A stretch of DNA of 64,000 nucleotides from an uncultured Sphaerochaeta sp. (GCF_963666015.1 NZ_OY762555.1:744001-808000), one strand, 5' to 3'; shown: positions 45,672-55,043, counted from the first letter of the stretch. Translations and numbers: made by a program. Notes: generated by a model from the letters alone, not told the origin.

Positions 45672-47449
45672 GTATACAGACACGAGCAGAGCAACTTGAA
45701 CAGGATACCTGGGACCTTACCAGTCTCTTTGCAAATGCAGCAGATTGGGAAGCAGCAACTGAAGCGATGAAGCAAAGGATCGCTGAGGCGCCCAGTTTGA
45801 AGGGATCCCTTGAGAAAGGAAAAGATTCATTCTTAGCTACCATGAGGTGGTATGAAGAGACAGGCATTCTTCTAGAACGCATTTACAACTGGGCCTTCCT
45901 GGGTTATGCCTCCGATGCCTCTGACAATACCAATGTCAAACGGTACAGTCTCTCAGCTAGTCTTCTGAGCCAACTCTCTGCTGCCATGGCATTCTTTGAC
46001 CCCGAACTGCTCGGTATTGCAGATGAGATTATTGATGGATACCTGAATGATAAGGACTTTGCTCCCTACCGTGTCTATATAGAGAAAGCAAGGCGGTTCA
46101 AAGCCCATGTGCTCAGTGAGGGTGAGGAGCGTCTCCTCGCTCTGCAAAGTGAAGTTGCTTCCACACCACGGTCCACGTTCAGTGACCTAACCAATGTTGA
46201 TTTTGACTTTGGTGAGATCGATGGAAAACCCCTTACCCAGAGCTCCTTGAGCTCGTTCCTCATGCAAGAGGATAGAGCAGTGAGGGAACGGGCTTACAGA
46301 CAGTTCTATGCGGTGTATGAGAAGAGCAAGCATGCCATTGCTCGGCTCTACGAGGGACAGGTAAAGCAGGACATCTTCCGGGCCAAGGCAAGAGGATATG
46401 AGAGTTGCAGAGAGATGGCACTGTTCCCGGACAATGTACCGGTATCCGTATATGACAACCTGATCAAGGCGGTACACGATGCACTGCCTACCCTTCATCG
46501 CTATTACAAGATGAGGGCTAAGCTCCTTGGCTTGGAGAAACTTTCCCATTGGGATGTCTATGTCCCCTTGGTGAAGGGAGCAACGAGAGAAACCCCTTAT
46601 GAGGAAGCGGTCTCCATGATTGGGGCAGCACTTACACCGCTCGGCAGTGAGTATGTCCAGACCATCACAGACGGGCTGACAAAAGATCGTTGGGTAGACC
46701 GCTATGAGAATAAAGGTAAGCGAAGTGGTGCATTCAGCAGCGGAACGTTTACCAGCAAGCCCTATATACTCCTTAACTACAAGGAGGACGTGCTACGTGA
46801 TGTCTTTACGGTAGCCCACGAAGGGGGCCACTCAATGCATAGCCATTACAGTGCGAAGAACAATCCCTACTTCCACTATGACTACACCATCTTCGAGGCA
46901 GAAGTTGCCTCTACCTTCAATGAGCAACTGCTTGCAAAGCATTTGATCGACCATGCCAGTGATGACCGGATGAAGGCTTATATCATCGGAAAACAGATTG
47001 ATGACATTGTGGCCACTCTCTTCAGGCAAACGATGTTTGCCGAGTATGAGATGATCATCCACAGGGAAGCCGAAGCTGGCGTACCAATTACCCTGGAGTT
47101 GCTGAGAAGTGAATACCGTAAGCTACTGGAACTGTACTTCGGGGACGCAGTGTCCTTTGCAGAGGAGAGCGACCTGGAAGGATTGAGAATACCTCACTTC
47201 TACAGTCCGTTCTATGTCTACAAGTATGCGACAGGATTAAGTGCTTCCATTGCCCTCAGCAAGAAAGTGCTCAATGGTACAGAACAAGACAGGCAGTCAT
47301 ACCTCACCTTCCTTCGTAGCGGAGGTAGCCTCTACCCCATCGAATCACTCCAGAAGGCTGGTGTTGATATGCAGCAAGAGGAGCCAGTGAAAGATGCTCT
47401 TTCCACCTTCTCCTCCCTTTTAGACCAGGCGGAAAGACTGCTCTCGTAA
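45668..47449 (+). CDS. pepF: Oligoendopeptidase F (M3 family)
   Basis: A 593-aa zinc metallopeptidase with the HExxH-type site HEGGHSMH (His384, Glu385, His388) and the third ligand in FEAEVAST about 28 residues later. It degrades medium-length peptides in the cytosol. ATGA overlap with rdgB suggests coupling. After its stop come about 95 bp without a gene, then tRNA-Leu. Confidence 0.94.
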   Translation: MSIQTRAEQLEQDTWDLTSLFANAADWEAATEAMKQRIAEAPSLKGSLEKGKDSFLATMRWYEETGILLERIYNWAFLGYASDASDNTNVKRYSLSASLLSQLSAAMAFFDPELLGIADEIIDGYLNDKDFAPYRVYIEKARRFKAHVLSEGEERLLALQSEVASTPRSTFSDLTNVDFDFGEIDGKPLTQSSLSSFLMQEDRAVRERAYRQFYAVYEKSKHAIARLYEGQVKQDIFRAKARGYESCREMALFPDNVPVSVYDNLIKAVHDALPTLHRYYKMRAKLLGLEKLSHWDVYVPLVKGATRETPYEEAVSMIGAALTPLGSEYVQTITDGLTKDRWVDRYENKGKRSGAFSSGTFTSKPYILLNYKEDVLRDVFTVAHEGGHSMHSHYSAKNNPYFHYDYTIFEAEVASTFNEQLLAKHLIDHASDDRMKAYIIGKQIDDIVATLFRQTMFAEYEMIIHREAEAGVPITLELLRSEYRKLLELYFGDAVSFAEESDLEGLRIPHFYSPFYVYKYATGLSASIALSKKVLNGTEQDRQSYLTFLRSGGSLYPIESLQKAGVDMQQEEPVKDALSTFSSLLDQAERLLS

Positions 47450-47546
47450 ATGTTGCCATCAATTTTCAAAAGAGGGCTTGACGAGCTCCCCGCCCTTGTT
47501 GTATTGTTGGCACGTTCACTTCAAGAGCGAACAATACTTCAAGAAT

Positions 47547-47631
47547 GCGGTAGTGGTGGAATTTGGTAGACACGCTAGCTTGAGGTGCTAGTGGGAGAAA
47601 TCTTGTGCTGGTTCAAGTCCAGTCTACCGCA
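47547..47631 (+). tRNA. tRNA-Leu (GAG)
   Basis: An 85-nt class II tRNA with acceptor GCGGTAG/CTACCGC, anticodon stem CTAGC/GCTAG and loop TTGAGGT giving GAG, and a long variable arm. CCA is not encoded. Confidence 0.96.
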
Positions 47632-47637
47632 CTTACT

Positions 47638-47682
47638 AATCCTTTTCTGCTTAAGAAAAAGCAGGAAAGGATTTTTCTTTTA
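47638..47682 (+). terminator. Terminator of tRNA-Leu
   Basis: A 13-bp stem with one mismatch (arms 47638-47650 and 47661-47673) followed by a T-rich tail. Confidence 0.85.
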
Positions 47683-47865
47683 TTGGCCTCTTTGGAGGGA
47701 TTACCTATCCTTCCCCAACAAAACCTTTGTACAGCAACTACTGTCACGAATTTCACTCTGGATGTATCCCAAGAAACATTTCATCACTAGAACATGAAAA
47801 TCCCAAACAGATCGAACGAAAGCATCAGGTATAGGGATGACACTTACGTTTATAAGGTTACATGC

Positions 47866-47894
47866 TTGACATATTTATCGTTTAACGATAATTT
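47866..47894 (+). promoter_or_regulatory. Promoter with embedded operator for the DUF2975/XRE operon
   Basis: TTGACA, 17-bp spacer, TAATTT. The spacer contains a perfect inverted repeat TTATCG-N5-CGATAA at 47875-47891 that runs into the -10. It is well placed for autorepression by the XRE protein encoded downstream. The 180 bp before it hold no gene that I can see. Confidence 0.7.
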
Positions 47895-47930
47895 TTTTCT
47901 GTAATTCAATACTTTTTTATGGAGAACAGT

Positions 47931-48482
47931 ATGACTCATTTTAAGAATCCTATTCTAAAACCTATTCTGGTGCTCCTTACCATAAGCATTATTCTCGGCA
48001 GTATCGCACTGGTGGTTCTATCCGCCTATCTCATTATTGCACCACTAACCAGCTCTGCTTCCCAGGTTCCCCTGCCGGTATTGATGCAGAATGGTCTGCA
48101 GTTGGCATTTCCAGTCCATGCCGAGCGTGCAGGTATATATACCATCTATTCATCAGTAGTGGTCATCACCCTCTTCTTGTCACTTCTCTTTCTCTTCTTT
48201 TTACGGAAAGCAGTAGCATCACTTTCTAAAAAGAATGGTTTTACCGAGCTGCTTCCGCGGTCCCTGCGATCCATGGGACTCCTGTTGTTGGCTGCAACCT
48301 ATCTCAGACAGTTTCATCTGTATCTTTTCCTGCAACTATCTGGACCTGCCACACATGAACTGCTGGAATTTTCCTTCACTCCCATAAACTCTGAAGTACT
48401 ATATGCCTTGGCTCTCTTAGCCTTGGGAAGAGTTTTCGCTTACGCTCTTTTCCTACAGAGCGAATATGAACAAACGGTATAG
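47931..48482 (+). CDS. DUF2975 family membrane protein
   Basis: A 183-aa protein with four transmembrane helices, of the DUF2975 type that is usually encoded next to a YozG-like XRE regulator. The function is unknown. The ATG at 47931 follows GGAG by seven bases; the earlier ATG at 47919 contains that ribosome site and is less likely. Confidence 0.8.
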   Translation: MTHFKNPILKPILVLLTISIILGSIALVVLSAYLIIAPLTSSASQVPLPVLMQNGLQLAFPVHAERAGIYTIYSSVVVITLFLSLLFLFFLRKAVASLSKKNGFTELLPRSLRSMGLLLLAATYLRQFHLYLFLQLSGPATHELLEFSFTPINSEVLYALALLALGRVFAYALFLQSEYEQTV

Positions 48483-48491
48483 GTACACAAT

Positions 48492-48698
48492 ATGCCAATT
48501 ATCATACGCCTCGATAGAGTGTTGGCAGATCGAAAGATGTCACTTACTGAACTATCAGAAAAGGTTGGTATCACCATGGCAAACCTATCGAACCTCAAGA
48601 CAGGTAAAATCAGTGCTGTCAGGTTAGGAACGATGGAAGCCATCTGCAGACACCTAGCATGCCAACCAGGCGACCTGTTTGAGTATGTGGAGGATTAA
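48492..48698 (+). CDS. XRE family transcriptional regulator (YozG-like)
   Basis: A 68-aa single-domain helix-turn-helix protein: VLADRKMSLTELSEKVGIT, then MANLSNLKTGKISAVRL and a C-terminal dimer part CQPGDLFEYVED. It is nine bases behind the DUF2975 gene, the usual pairing, and probably represses its own operon through the palindrome at 47875-47891. Its stop is nine bases from the convergent transposase-like gene. Confidence 0.88.
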   Translation: MPIIIRLDRVLADRKMSLTELSEKVGITMANLSNLKTGKISAVRLGTMEAICRHLACQPGDLFEYVED

Positions 48699-48707
48699 GG
48701 GGACTCT

Positions 48708-50267
48708 CTACGCTTCTTCCACCTCAATGCCAAGCTTCCTGAGGATATCCTTGGCCTGTTCATTCAGCTCACTCCTATAAGGAGTATCATTCTCCCTGAA
48801 TGTAACTTCCTGAACTTCCATCACTGTATAGAGTGCTTGGCTCAGGCTGTAATCGCTATCCTGCAACTTTTCCAGCAATTTTTGCCGAATGATTTCAGAA
48901 ATGAGCTGGAGAAACACCCTACCAGGAAAATACTGAGGGGACTGGATGTGCAACAACCTGCAGTCCTCCTGGTTCATGAGATTATTGAACCGGTGTTCAA
49001 AGTCATTGCGTTGTTCATATTTGGCAAGGGCTTGCTCTGCCGAAAGCCCTGTGTTTGTAATCACTGCCCAGAAACCCGCTTGGGAGGCTTCAAAGGTTCT
49101 CAGCGGGTCACGGCTCAGGCTGACCCTGTTACTTCCATTGGGGCGTTTTCGTACCTTGAAATAGGTTTCATACAATCGGGCATGCTCCTCAAGCGGTACT
49201 TCAAACTCCAGTTCTCGTTTACATCTCCCCAACAAGGAGAGCAAATTGCTCCGCTGGTTCTCTCTCCACTGTTCATCATAATAGAGATGAATGGTAAGAG
49301 ACTCCTCCTCCAAGAAGGGCGCAGAGATACTCAGACTTCTCAGCTCCCTTCCCTTGCAGTCATAGAGCGTTGTCCCCACAACAATCTCATCACGATGTTT
49401 TTCAATGAATTGCTCCAACCATCGCTTTCGAGTTGGGATGCGGATAATGAACTGGTACCCCAGTTCCACCAACTCCTGAATCCTGGGGATTGAGAAATAT
49501 CGTCTATTGAGCATCAATACAGTATCGGTATCTACTTCCAATACATCCATCACATTGGCAATGGTCTTGCTGCTGAGCATAGTCCCATCCAGAATCTGGA
49601 ACGAGTATGGTATGTGGTTATCACCATGAGCAAGCAAGATAATGGTATTCTGTTCCAAGGCTTCAATATCCCGGTTGTAACCATACTGCAGGAATGGGTT
49701 ATGATTCTGATAACTGGCTGTACTGCACAGGTCAAATATGATCTCGCTGGTATTCTCGTCAAAATTCTCCAAACAAAGCTGTCCCCAGATTCGGAGAAAC
49801 TCAGCATCCAGAGACCGAAGAATTTCCTGCAATTCAGATAAACTCCCCACACTCGTATAGATTCCCAGTTTCCAGTGGGTAGCATAGGAGATGGGATTGT
49901 TTGAACAGATCAAGTACCAAGCAAGGTGCAGGAGTTTCTCCACCTTCTCCTTGCTCATAAGTGGATGCATCCACTCTCCTAGGCTAAGCTCCTTCTCAAT
50001 GACTTCCTGCAAATGCTCAAACGCATAGGCACGGAATGAAGGAATTGCTTTGACTGTCTCTGCTCCCTGACTCTCCAGCTCCTGTTGATATGTAGGATTA
50101 TAGATCGGCTCTCCTGTTACTACATCAAGCTTACCGATGCATCGACGTTTATGCCGTGTCTGTTTTTTATCAGGGTCCCAGTAGTACTGGTCCTCGTATA
50201 AATAGGTGACATGATTCTTCTTATTGACAATTTCAATGACTTTTGGGCGTGATAATCTCGAAACCAT
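48708..50267 (-). CDS. IS1634/IS4-type transposase-like protein, altered catalytic site
   Basis: A 519-aa protein with the layout of long DDE transposases of the IS1634 group: first acidic residue in IIFDLCSTASY, the insert GYNRDIEALEQ, and the C-terminal YEQRNDFEHRFNNLMN that carries the final Glu. Where the family normally has a second Asp before Arg-Gly-Tyr/Phe, this protein reads LNRRYFS, so Asp is replaced by Asn. It may be inactive or domesticated. No convincing terminal inverted repeats or target duplication were found. An in-frame TTG at 50303 is rejected as start because it is the -35 box of a good promoter. Confidence 0.8.
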   Translation of the reverse strand: MVSRLSRPKVIEIVNKKNHVTYLYEDQYYWDPDKKQTRHKRRCIGKLDVVTGEPIYNPTYQQELESQGAETVKAIPSFRAYAFEHLQEVIEKELSLGEWMHPLMSKEKVEKLLHLAWYLICSNNPISYATHWKLGIYTSVGSLSELQEILRSLDAEFLRIWGQLCLENFDENTSEIIFDLCSTASYQNHNPFLQYGYNRDIEALEQNTIILLAHGDNHIPYSFQILDGTMLSSKTIANVMDVLEVDTDTVLMLNRRYFSIPRIQELVELGYQFIIRIPTRKRWLEQFIEKHRDEIVVGTTLYDCKGRELRSLSISAPFLEEESLTIHLYYDEQWRENQRSNLLSLLGRCKRELEFEVPLEEHARLYETYFKVRKRPNGSNRVSLSRDPLRTFEASQAGFWAVITNTGLSAEQALAKYEQRNDFEHRFNNLMNQEDCRLLHIQSPQYFPGRVFLQLISEIIRQKLLEKLQDSDYSLSQALYTVMEVQEVTFRENDTPYRSELNEQAKDILRKLGIEVEEA

Positions 50268-50274
50268 GTTATAA

Positions 50275-50303
50275 TTTATAGCATTCTTTTTTTCTTTAAT
50301 CAA
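50275..50303 (-). promoter_or_regulatory. Leaderless promoter of the transposase-like gene
   Basis: On the minus strand: TTGATT, 17-bp spacer, extended -10 TGcTATAAA, seven bases, ATG. No ribosome site. Confidence 0.65.
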
Positions 50304-50399
50304 GAGTAAAGTACCCCTATAAAACTATTTATACCCAACCATGTTACAAACATATAAAATACACAAAACATTAAGAGTAAAGAAATAGCTGTTTTACAG

Positions 50400-50429
50400 T
50401 TGTATGAAACATGTATTCATTGTTACAAT
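50400..50429 (+). promoter_or_regulatory. Promoter candidate for the amino-acid ABC operon
   Basis: TTGTAT, 18-bp spacer, TACAAT, 31 bases before the TTG start codon of the binding protein. Confidence 0.5.
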
Positions 50430-50459
50430 TCTATATCAATTTTTTCAAAGGAGTTTATT

Positions 50460-51245
50460 TTGAAAAATACGAACAAATTGTATCGAAAGTTGCTTATTAT
50501 TGGATTGATGTTACTGATTTCGCTTCCTACCTTGTTTGCACAGGGACAGACGGAAACTACTAATACCATCACCTTCGCTGGTTCCGGCGGATACCCCCCA
50601 TTCAACTACATGACAGAAGATGGGGACATCATCGGTTTTGATGTTGATGTTGCTGCTGAGATCGCCAACCGCCTGGACATGGAACTGGAATACGTAGCCA
50701 CTGCATGGGACGGAATTGTTGAAGGCCTCAGGGCAAAACGCTATGACGGAATTCTCGGCAGTATGGGAATCACAGAAGAACGCGAGGCAGTCATTGACTT
50801 CTCCATCCCTTACTACTATAGCGGGCCACAGTTGATAGCGATGAAGGATGGCGGTATCAATTCTGTTGATGACCTTACCAGTGACAATACCCTTGGGCTT
50901 GTAACTGGTACCACCTTTGAGAATGATGCAAAGAAACTTGGAACCAAAGTTAAGCTCTATGAAGATGATAACCAGACCTTGATCGAACTGCTCAACGGTC
51001 GTGTTGACGGTGTCCTGACCGACAGAATTGTTGGACTGAATGCCATCAACCAGCTGAAGGATGGGGATAAGCTTACGCTCGTAGGATCAGTACTCCGCAG
51101 TGAAGTCATGGGCATTGGTTTCCATGAGGATGACGATGAGCTCCGTGAGCAGGTCAATGCTGCACTCAACGAAATGTTTGCCGATGGCACCATGAAACAG
51201 ATTAGTGAAAAGTGGTTCAACGGTGAAGACATTACCGTAGAGTAA
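50460..51245 (+). CDS. Amino-acid ABC transporter substrate-binding protein
   Basis: A 261-aa periplasmic binding protein of family 3 (GlnH/HisJ-like). It has a signal peptide ending LPTLFA-QGQTE and the family segments GGYPPFNYM, IIGFDVDVAAEIANRL, ILGSMGITEERE and the C-terminal GTMKQISEKWF. It captures a polar amino acid for the next two gene products. The start is TTG at 50460, supported by AAAGGAG six bases upstream; an upstream ATG would add 20 residues without a ribosome site. Confidence 0.92.
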   Translation: MKNTNKLYRKLLIIGLMLLISLPTLFAQGQTETTNTITFAGSGGYPPFNYMTEDGDIIGFDVDVAAEIANRLDMELEYVATAWDGIVEGLRAKRYDGILGSMGITEEREAVIDFSIPYYYSGPQLIAMKDGGINSVDDLTSDNTLGLVTGTTFENDAKKLGTKVKLYEDDNQTLIELLNGRVDGVLTDRIVGLNAINQLKDGDKLTLVGSVLRSEVMGIGFHEDDDELREQVNAALNEMFADGTMKQISEKWFNGEDITVE

Positions 51246-51259
51246 GGGAGAATCCTAGA

Positions 51260-51928
51260 ATGAGTATATTACCATGGGATCTAACGGTGATTCCCCAGCG
51301 TTTTTTCCAATTCGCTGATGCAGCACTTTATACGCTACAGATCACCTTTTTCGGGATTCTACTTGGTCTTATTATTGGATTGGTGGCCGCTCTCGGCCGC
51401 CTTTCCAAACGTCAATGGATAAGTGCCATCAGTAGAGCTTACATCTTCCTCATCAGAGGAACTCCTCTGCTGGTGCAGTTGTTCATCATCTACTACGGGC
51501 TTACCAGCATTGTAACCATCGACCCCATCCCCTCTGCGATCATCGCACTTGGGGTACATAATGGCGCGTATATTGCTGAGATCTTCCGTGGGTCCATCCA
51601 GTCCATCGATTATGGACAGATGGAAGCTGCTCGAAGCCTAGGCATGACCCAAGGGAAGGCAATGCAACGTATTGTGCTCCCCCAAGCCTTTAAGCGAGCT
51701 GTCCCCCCATTGGGCAACCAGTTGATCATCGCATTGAAGGACAGCAGCCTTGCATCTACTATTGCCGTTCCAGAGCTTATGCTCAAGGGAAGGCAGATGG
51801 GCTCTTCCTCCTTCATGTACATGGAGATGTTCCTTATTGTCGGCATCTGGTACCTGATCATGACGAGCCTGCTCTCATTCGTGATGCATCGCATCGAACA
51901 AAGATTGAAGGTGAGTGACCATGACTAA
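51260..51928 (+). CDS. Amino-acid ABC transporter permease
   Basis: A 222-aa permease of the HisM/GlnP family with five transmembrane helices, the [12 protein letters not shown] motif and the coupling loop [21 protein letters not shown]. It probably forms a homodimer, as no second permease is present. It overlaps the ATPase gene by eight bases. Confidence 0.94.
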   Translation: MSILPWDLTVIPQRFFQFADAALYTLQITFFGILLGLIIGLVAALGRLSKRQWISAISRAYIFLIRGTPLLVQLFIIYYGLTSIVTIDPIPSAIIALGVHNGAYIAEIFRGSIQSIDYGQMEAARSLGMTQGKAMQRIVLPQAFKRAVPPLGNQLIIALKDSSLASTIAVPELMLKGRQMGSSSFMYMEMFLIVGIWYLIMTSLLSFVMHRIEQRLKVSDHD

Positions 51929-52694
51929 ACAAACACACAAGACAGATGAAACAATCCTGAAGATAGAACATCTCAAGAAATGGTTCGGGGACCTGGAAGT
52001 CCTCAAGGATATCAACCTCGAAGTAAAACGGGGCGAAGTGGTGGTAATCATCGGTGCCTCGGGAAGTGGCAAAAGCACGTTGCTGCGCTGTGTAAACTTT
52101 TTGGAGAAAGCCCAGAAAGGCAAGATCTACGTTGACGGTAAGCGAGTAAAGCAACAGGAAAAACAACTGAACAAGGTCCGCCAGGGTCTTGGAATGGTTT
52201 TCCAGCACTTCAACCTCTTCCCCCACATGACGGTCATCGGCAATGTGATGGAAGGAATGGTACATGTCAAGAAAATGCCCAAGGAGAAAGCAAGAAAGAA
52301 AGGCCTCGAAATACTTGAGCAGGTTGGACTGAGCGATAAAGCGGATGTCTACCCAGCCATGCTAAGTGGTGGGCAGAAACAACGTGTCGCCATTGCCCGT
52401 GCCCTTGCCATGGAGCCTGAGATCATGCTCTTCGACGAGCCTACCAGCGCACTCGACCCCGAGTTGGTTGGAGAGGTACTCTCGGTCATGACGGACCTTG
52501 CAAACAAGGGAATGACGATGCTTGTGGTAACCCATGAAATGTGGTTCGCCAAGGAAGTGGCAGACCGTGTAATCTTCATGGATGAAGGAGTCATCCTTGA
52601 AGAAGCTCCCCCTGAGGAGATGTTCAGTGCTCCGAAGGAAGAGCGCACCCTAGCCTTCCTGAAACAGGTACTACCGCCACAGGATGATGAATAG
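51921..52694 (+). CDS. Amino-acid ABC transporter ATP-binding protein
   Basis: A 257-aa GlnQ/HisP-type ATPase with Walker [11 protein letters not shown]-loop [11 protein letters not shown], signature [15 protein letters not shown], Walker [13 protein letters not shown] and the switch histidine in VVTHEM. It energises the preceding permease. The ATG follows AAGGTGAG. Confidence 0.95.
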   Translation: MTKQTHKTDETILKIEHLKKWFGDLEVLKDINLEVKRGEVVVIIGASGSGKSTLLRCVNFLEKAQKGKIYVDGKRVKQQEKQLNKVRQGLGMVFQHFNLFPHMTVIGNVMEGMVHVKKMPKEKARKKGLEILEQVGLSDKADVYPAMLSGGQKQRVAIARALAMEPEIMLFDEPTSALDPELVGEVLSVMTDLANKGMTMLVVTHEMWFAKEVADRVIFMDEGVILEEAPPEEMFSAPKEERTLAFLKQVLPPQDDE

Positions 52695-52721
52695 ACCCGT
52701 ACGTTTATACTAGTGTACCCA

Positions 52722-52755
52722 GCCCCCTTGCCCTAAGCGGTAGGGGGGTTTTTCA
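52722..52755 (+). terminator. Terminator after the amino-acid ABC operon
   Basis: A 6-bp outer stem (CCCCCT / AGGGGG) with a partly paired interior, followed by GTTTTT. It overlaps the 3' end of the convergent LysE-type gene. Confidence 0.6.
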
Positions 52756-53346
52756 GGCAACAACCAGCATGACCGCACTACAGACGAGCAAAAACGCTAG
52801 AAAACCATTCACCAATCTCCTGGTTTTTTGTGAGGTAAGGAGATGCGAGAAGAAAGCACCAAAGGAAGCCCATAGTGAAATTGCAGAGAAACTCATGGTT
52901 GTAAGGAAGAGAGCACTCAAAAACAAGGCCGGTAAACTTCGGTCCAAGGATCCAAGAAAAGTTGTATAGATGGTAAGGGAAAGGACCAGTACCTTTGGAT
53001 TGAAGAGCTGCAATAGCAACCCATCTTTGTAGCCCAGCAGTTTTTGGCTCCTCTTGGAGAGCACATAGTCGGCATGCAGGACACGGTAGGCAAGATAGAG
53101 GATGTATAGTGCTCCCACATAGGAGAACACCTGCATTACCTCTGGAAGGACACGAGCCAACAGGGAAGCAAAGAACCCTCCAAGGAGCATGATGGTAAAG
53201 AAGCCGGTTGCTATTCCCAAGAAATACGGGATGCTACGCCTATACCCCACCTGAATTCCCATCATCGCGCTACTGATGGTGTTTGGACCCGGGGTGTACG
53301 TGGTCACAAAGGTGAAAATGAATACCGAGACATAGTCAATCTCCAT
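52753..53346 (-). CDS. LysE/RhtB family amino-acid exporter
   Basis: A 197-aa protein with six transmembrane helices and the family motif TYTPGPNTISSAMMG near residues 16-30; LLLQLFNPKVLV is also typical. It exports an amino acid or derivative, perhaps balancing the adjacent importer. The ATG at 53346 follows GGGAG; a TATAAT box lies at 53364-53369. Confidence 0.88.
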   Translation of the reverse strand: MEIDYVSVFIFTFVTTYTPGPNTISSAMMGIQVGYRRSIPYFLGIATGFFTIMLLGGFFASLLARVLPEVMQVFSYVGALYILYLAYRVLHADYVLSKRSQKLLGYKDGLLLQLFNPKVLVLSLTIYTTFLGSLDRSLPALFLSALFLTTMSFSAISLWASFGAFFSHLLTSQKTRRLVNGFLAFLLVCSAVMLVVA

Positions 53347-53390
53347 GAAATGCTCCCGCCTCAATTATAGCAGAATTGTACATACAAGAT

Positions 53391-53417
53391 AAAAAAATCC
53401 CCGGGAAGATCCCGGGG
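53391..53417 (-). terminator. Terminator of the FMN-repeat lipoprotein gene
   Basis: On the minus strand, a perfect 8-bp GC stem (CCCCGGGA / TCCCGGGG, 3-nt loop) is followed by seven Ts. Confidence 0.92.
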
Positions 53418-53439
53418 AGGATAATCATGAAATGATCGA

Positions 53440-54738
53440 TTAATATTTCTTTGGTCCTGCAGCAAGTGCTGCCTCAACCAAGGCATAGAAATCGTTGACG
53501 TGGATGGATGCACCTGCGATATCATCGGTGTGACCGTCCTCGTCCTTGTAGGTGATCTCTTTTGGATCCTGGGTGGAGAGCAGGTATGCCTCAACAGCAG
53601 CAGCCTGTTCATGCCACTCCTTGCCGATTGCACTACGTGCCAACATGCCATATTCGCCATCAGCAGCGACCTGTTTCTTATCACGGCCGTCCTTATCCAC
53701 AGCACTCCAGTACACGTTCTCAATATTACCGTTGTTTACCAACAAGGAAACATAGCCCTTCCAACCGGATGAACTGAAAGCCTCTTCGCTAGCATAGTAG
53801 GAACCATCCTTGAAGGGGCCAATCTCAGTCGGGCCAGCTGCAAGAGCTTCCTTGGCAAGGTTGTAGAGAGCATCAACATGGATGGATACGCCAGCGATGT
53901 CATCGGTGTGACCATCATCATCCTTGTAGGTGATACCATCAAGGTCCTGGGTCTCAAGTAAATATGCTTCTGCCTTGGTTGCCTGCTCATACCACTCTGC
54001 CTGCGCACCACCGAACTTGACCATATTATATTTACCGGCCTTGTCGTACGGCTTCTTATCATCACCTGCTCTATTGACTGCACTCCAGTTGACAGCAGCA
54101 ATGCGGCCATTAAGTACGGTCAAGGACACATATTCTTTCCAGCCAGAGGAAGGATAAGAATCTGCAATGGCAAAGTATGCGCCATCCTCATAGGATCCAC
54201 GGCCGACAGGACCAGCAGCGAGCGCTTCGCTTGCGAGGTCGAAGAAGGCATCAACATGGACGGACACCCCGGCGATTGCATCGGTGTGACCTTCGTCATC
54301 TTTGTAGGTGATGGCTGAAGGATCCTGGGTCTCAAGCAAGAATGCCTCAGCCTTCTCAGCCTGTTCATACCACTCAGCCTGCGCATTACCGAACTTTACC
54401 ATATTGTACTTGCCAGCCTGGTCATAGCTCTTCTTGTCTGCGCCAGCGGCGATGTTCACTGCATTCCAGTCAGCATCAGTGATCTTCCCACCTTCGACAG
54501 TAAGAGTTACTGTCTCCTTCCATCCGGAAGAAGCAAAGGTGTCACCTGCGGCGAAATACACACCATCAGCGTACGTTTCGGTTGCTGCAGGGGCAGCAGG
54601 TGCCGGTGTGGAAACAGTCGGCTCAGCTTTCGGTGCAGCAACCGCTGCCTGGGTCTCTTCACTCTCTGACTTGGCGCAGCCAACAAAGGCAAGCATGATA
54701 GCTAAAACGGTCAGAACCAGCAATAGTTGTTTCTTCAT
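53440..54738 (-). CDS. Lipoprotein with three FMN-binding-type repeats (PplA-like)
   Basis: A 432-aa lipoprotein: signal peptide with lipobox FVGC (Cys21), a Pro/Ala/Glu-rich spacer to residue 55, then three repeats of about 123 residues (56-178, 183-303, 308-430). Each begins DG-x-Y-x-A, contains SGWK-x-x-V-x-L-x-V and ends YKD-x-x-GHTD followed by IAG-[VA]-S. The last element (Asp153-Ser159, Asp280-Ser285, Asp406-Ser411) resembles the site where ApbE attaches FMN in PF04205 domains, with Ser in place of the usual Thr. The closest known architecture is Listeria PplA (two such domains), which carries electrons outside the cell. AGGAGT supports the start. Confidence 0.82.
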   Translation of the reverse strand: MKKQLLLVLTVLAIMLAFVGCAKSESEETQAAVAAPKAEPTVSTPAPAAPAATETYADGVYFAAGDTFASSGWKETVTLTVEGGKITDADWNAVNIAAGADKKSYDQAGKYNMVKFGNAQAEWYEQAEKAEAFLLETQDPSAITYKDDEGHTDAIAGVSVHVDAFFDLASEALAAGPVGRGSYEDGAYFAIADSYPSSGWKEYVSLTVLNGRIAAVNWSAVNRAGDDKKPYDKAGKYNMVKFGGAQAEWYEQATKAEAYLLETQDLDGITYKDDDGHTDDIAGVSIHVDALYNLAKEALAAGPTEIGPFKDGSYYASEEAFSSSGWKGYVSLLVNNGNIENVYWSAVDKDGRDKKQVAADGEYGMLARSAIGKEWHEQAAAVEAYLLSTQDPKEITYKDEDGHTDDIAGASIHVNDFYALVEAALAAGPKKY

Positions 54739-54790
54739 CGTAAGATACTCCTCAAATACTTGAAAATCGTTCAAACATTATTTATATATA

Positions 54791-54820
54791 ATCATATACT
54801 GATTTTTGACACTCATGCAA
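54791..54820 (-). promoter_or_regulatory. Promoter candidate of the FMN-repeat lipoprotein
   Basis: On the minus strand, TTGCAT, 18-bp spacer, TATGAT, about 50 bases before the ATG. Confidence 0.4.
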
Positions 54821-55043
54821 TATCGTCATATAATTATCAATATATATTTTCAGTAACGAGATAGTGTTAATATTTTCTTACTAAGACTAAACTTATTAGT
54901 AATAGCATACCCATTGTTTTACTCTGATATCAAAAATGTGCACAAAAAAAATTCCAAATTTTCTTTACTGTAAGTAACGCTTGCAGGAGAATTACCTTAC
55001 ATAGGGAAGAGGTTTGTAGCACAAGAATATTCAAGGATATGTG

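Noticed and set aside
50268..50303. TTG at 50303 as the start of the transposase-like protein
   Set aside because: That TTG is part of the -35 box of a promoter whose -10 lies seven bases before the ATG at 50267; no ribosome site supports it.
48699..50320. Inverted repeats bounding the transposase-like gene
   Set aside because: Only about nine of ten bases match with a gap at the possible ends and no target duplication is seen, so an insertion sequence boundary is not called.
53500..54763. Several plus-strand frames and alternative minus-strand frames within the FMN-repeat lipoprotein gene
   Set aside because: They recur only because the gene itself is repetitive; the lipoprotein frame has signal peptide, ribosome site, repeats and terminator.
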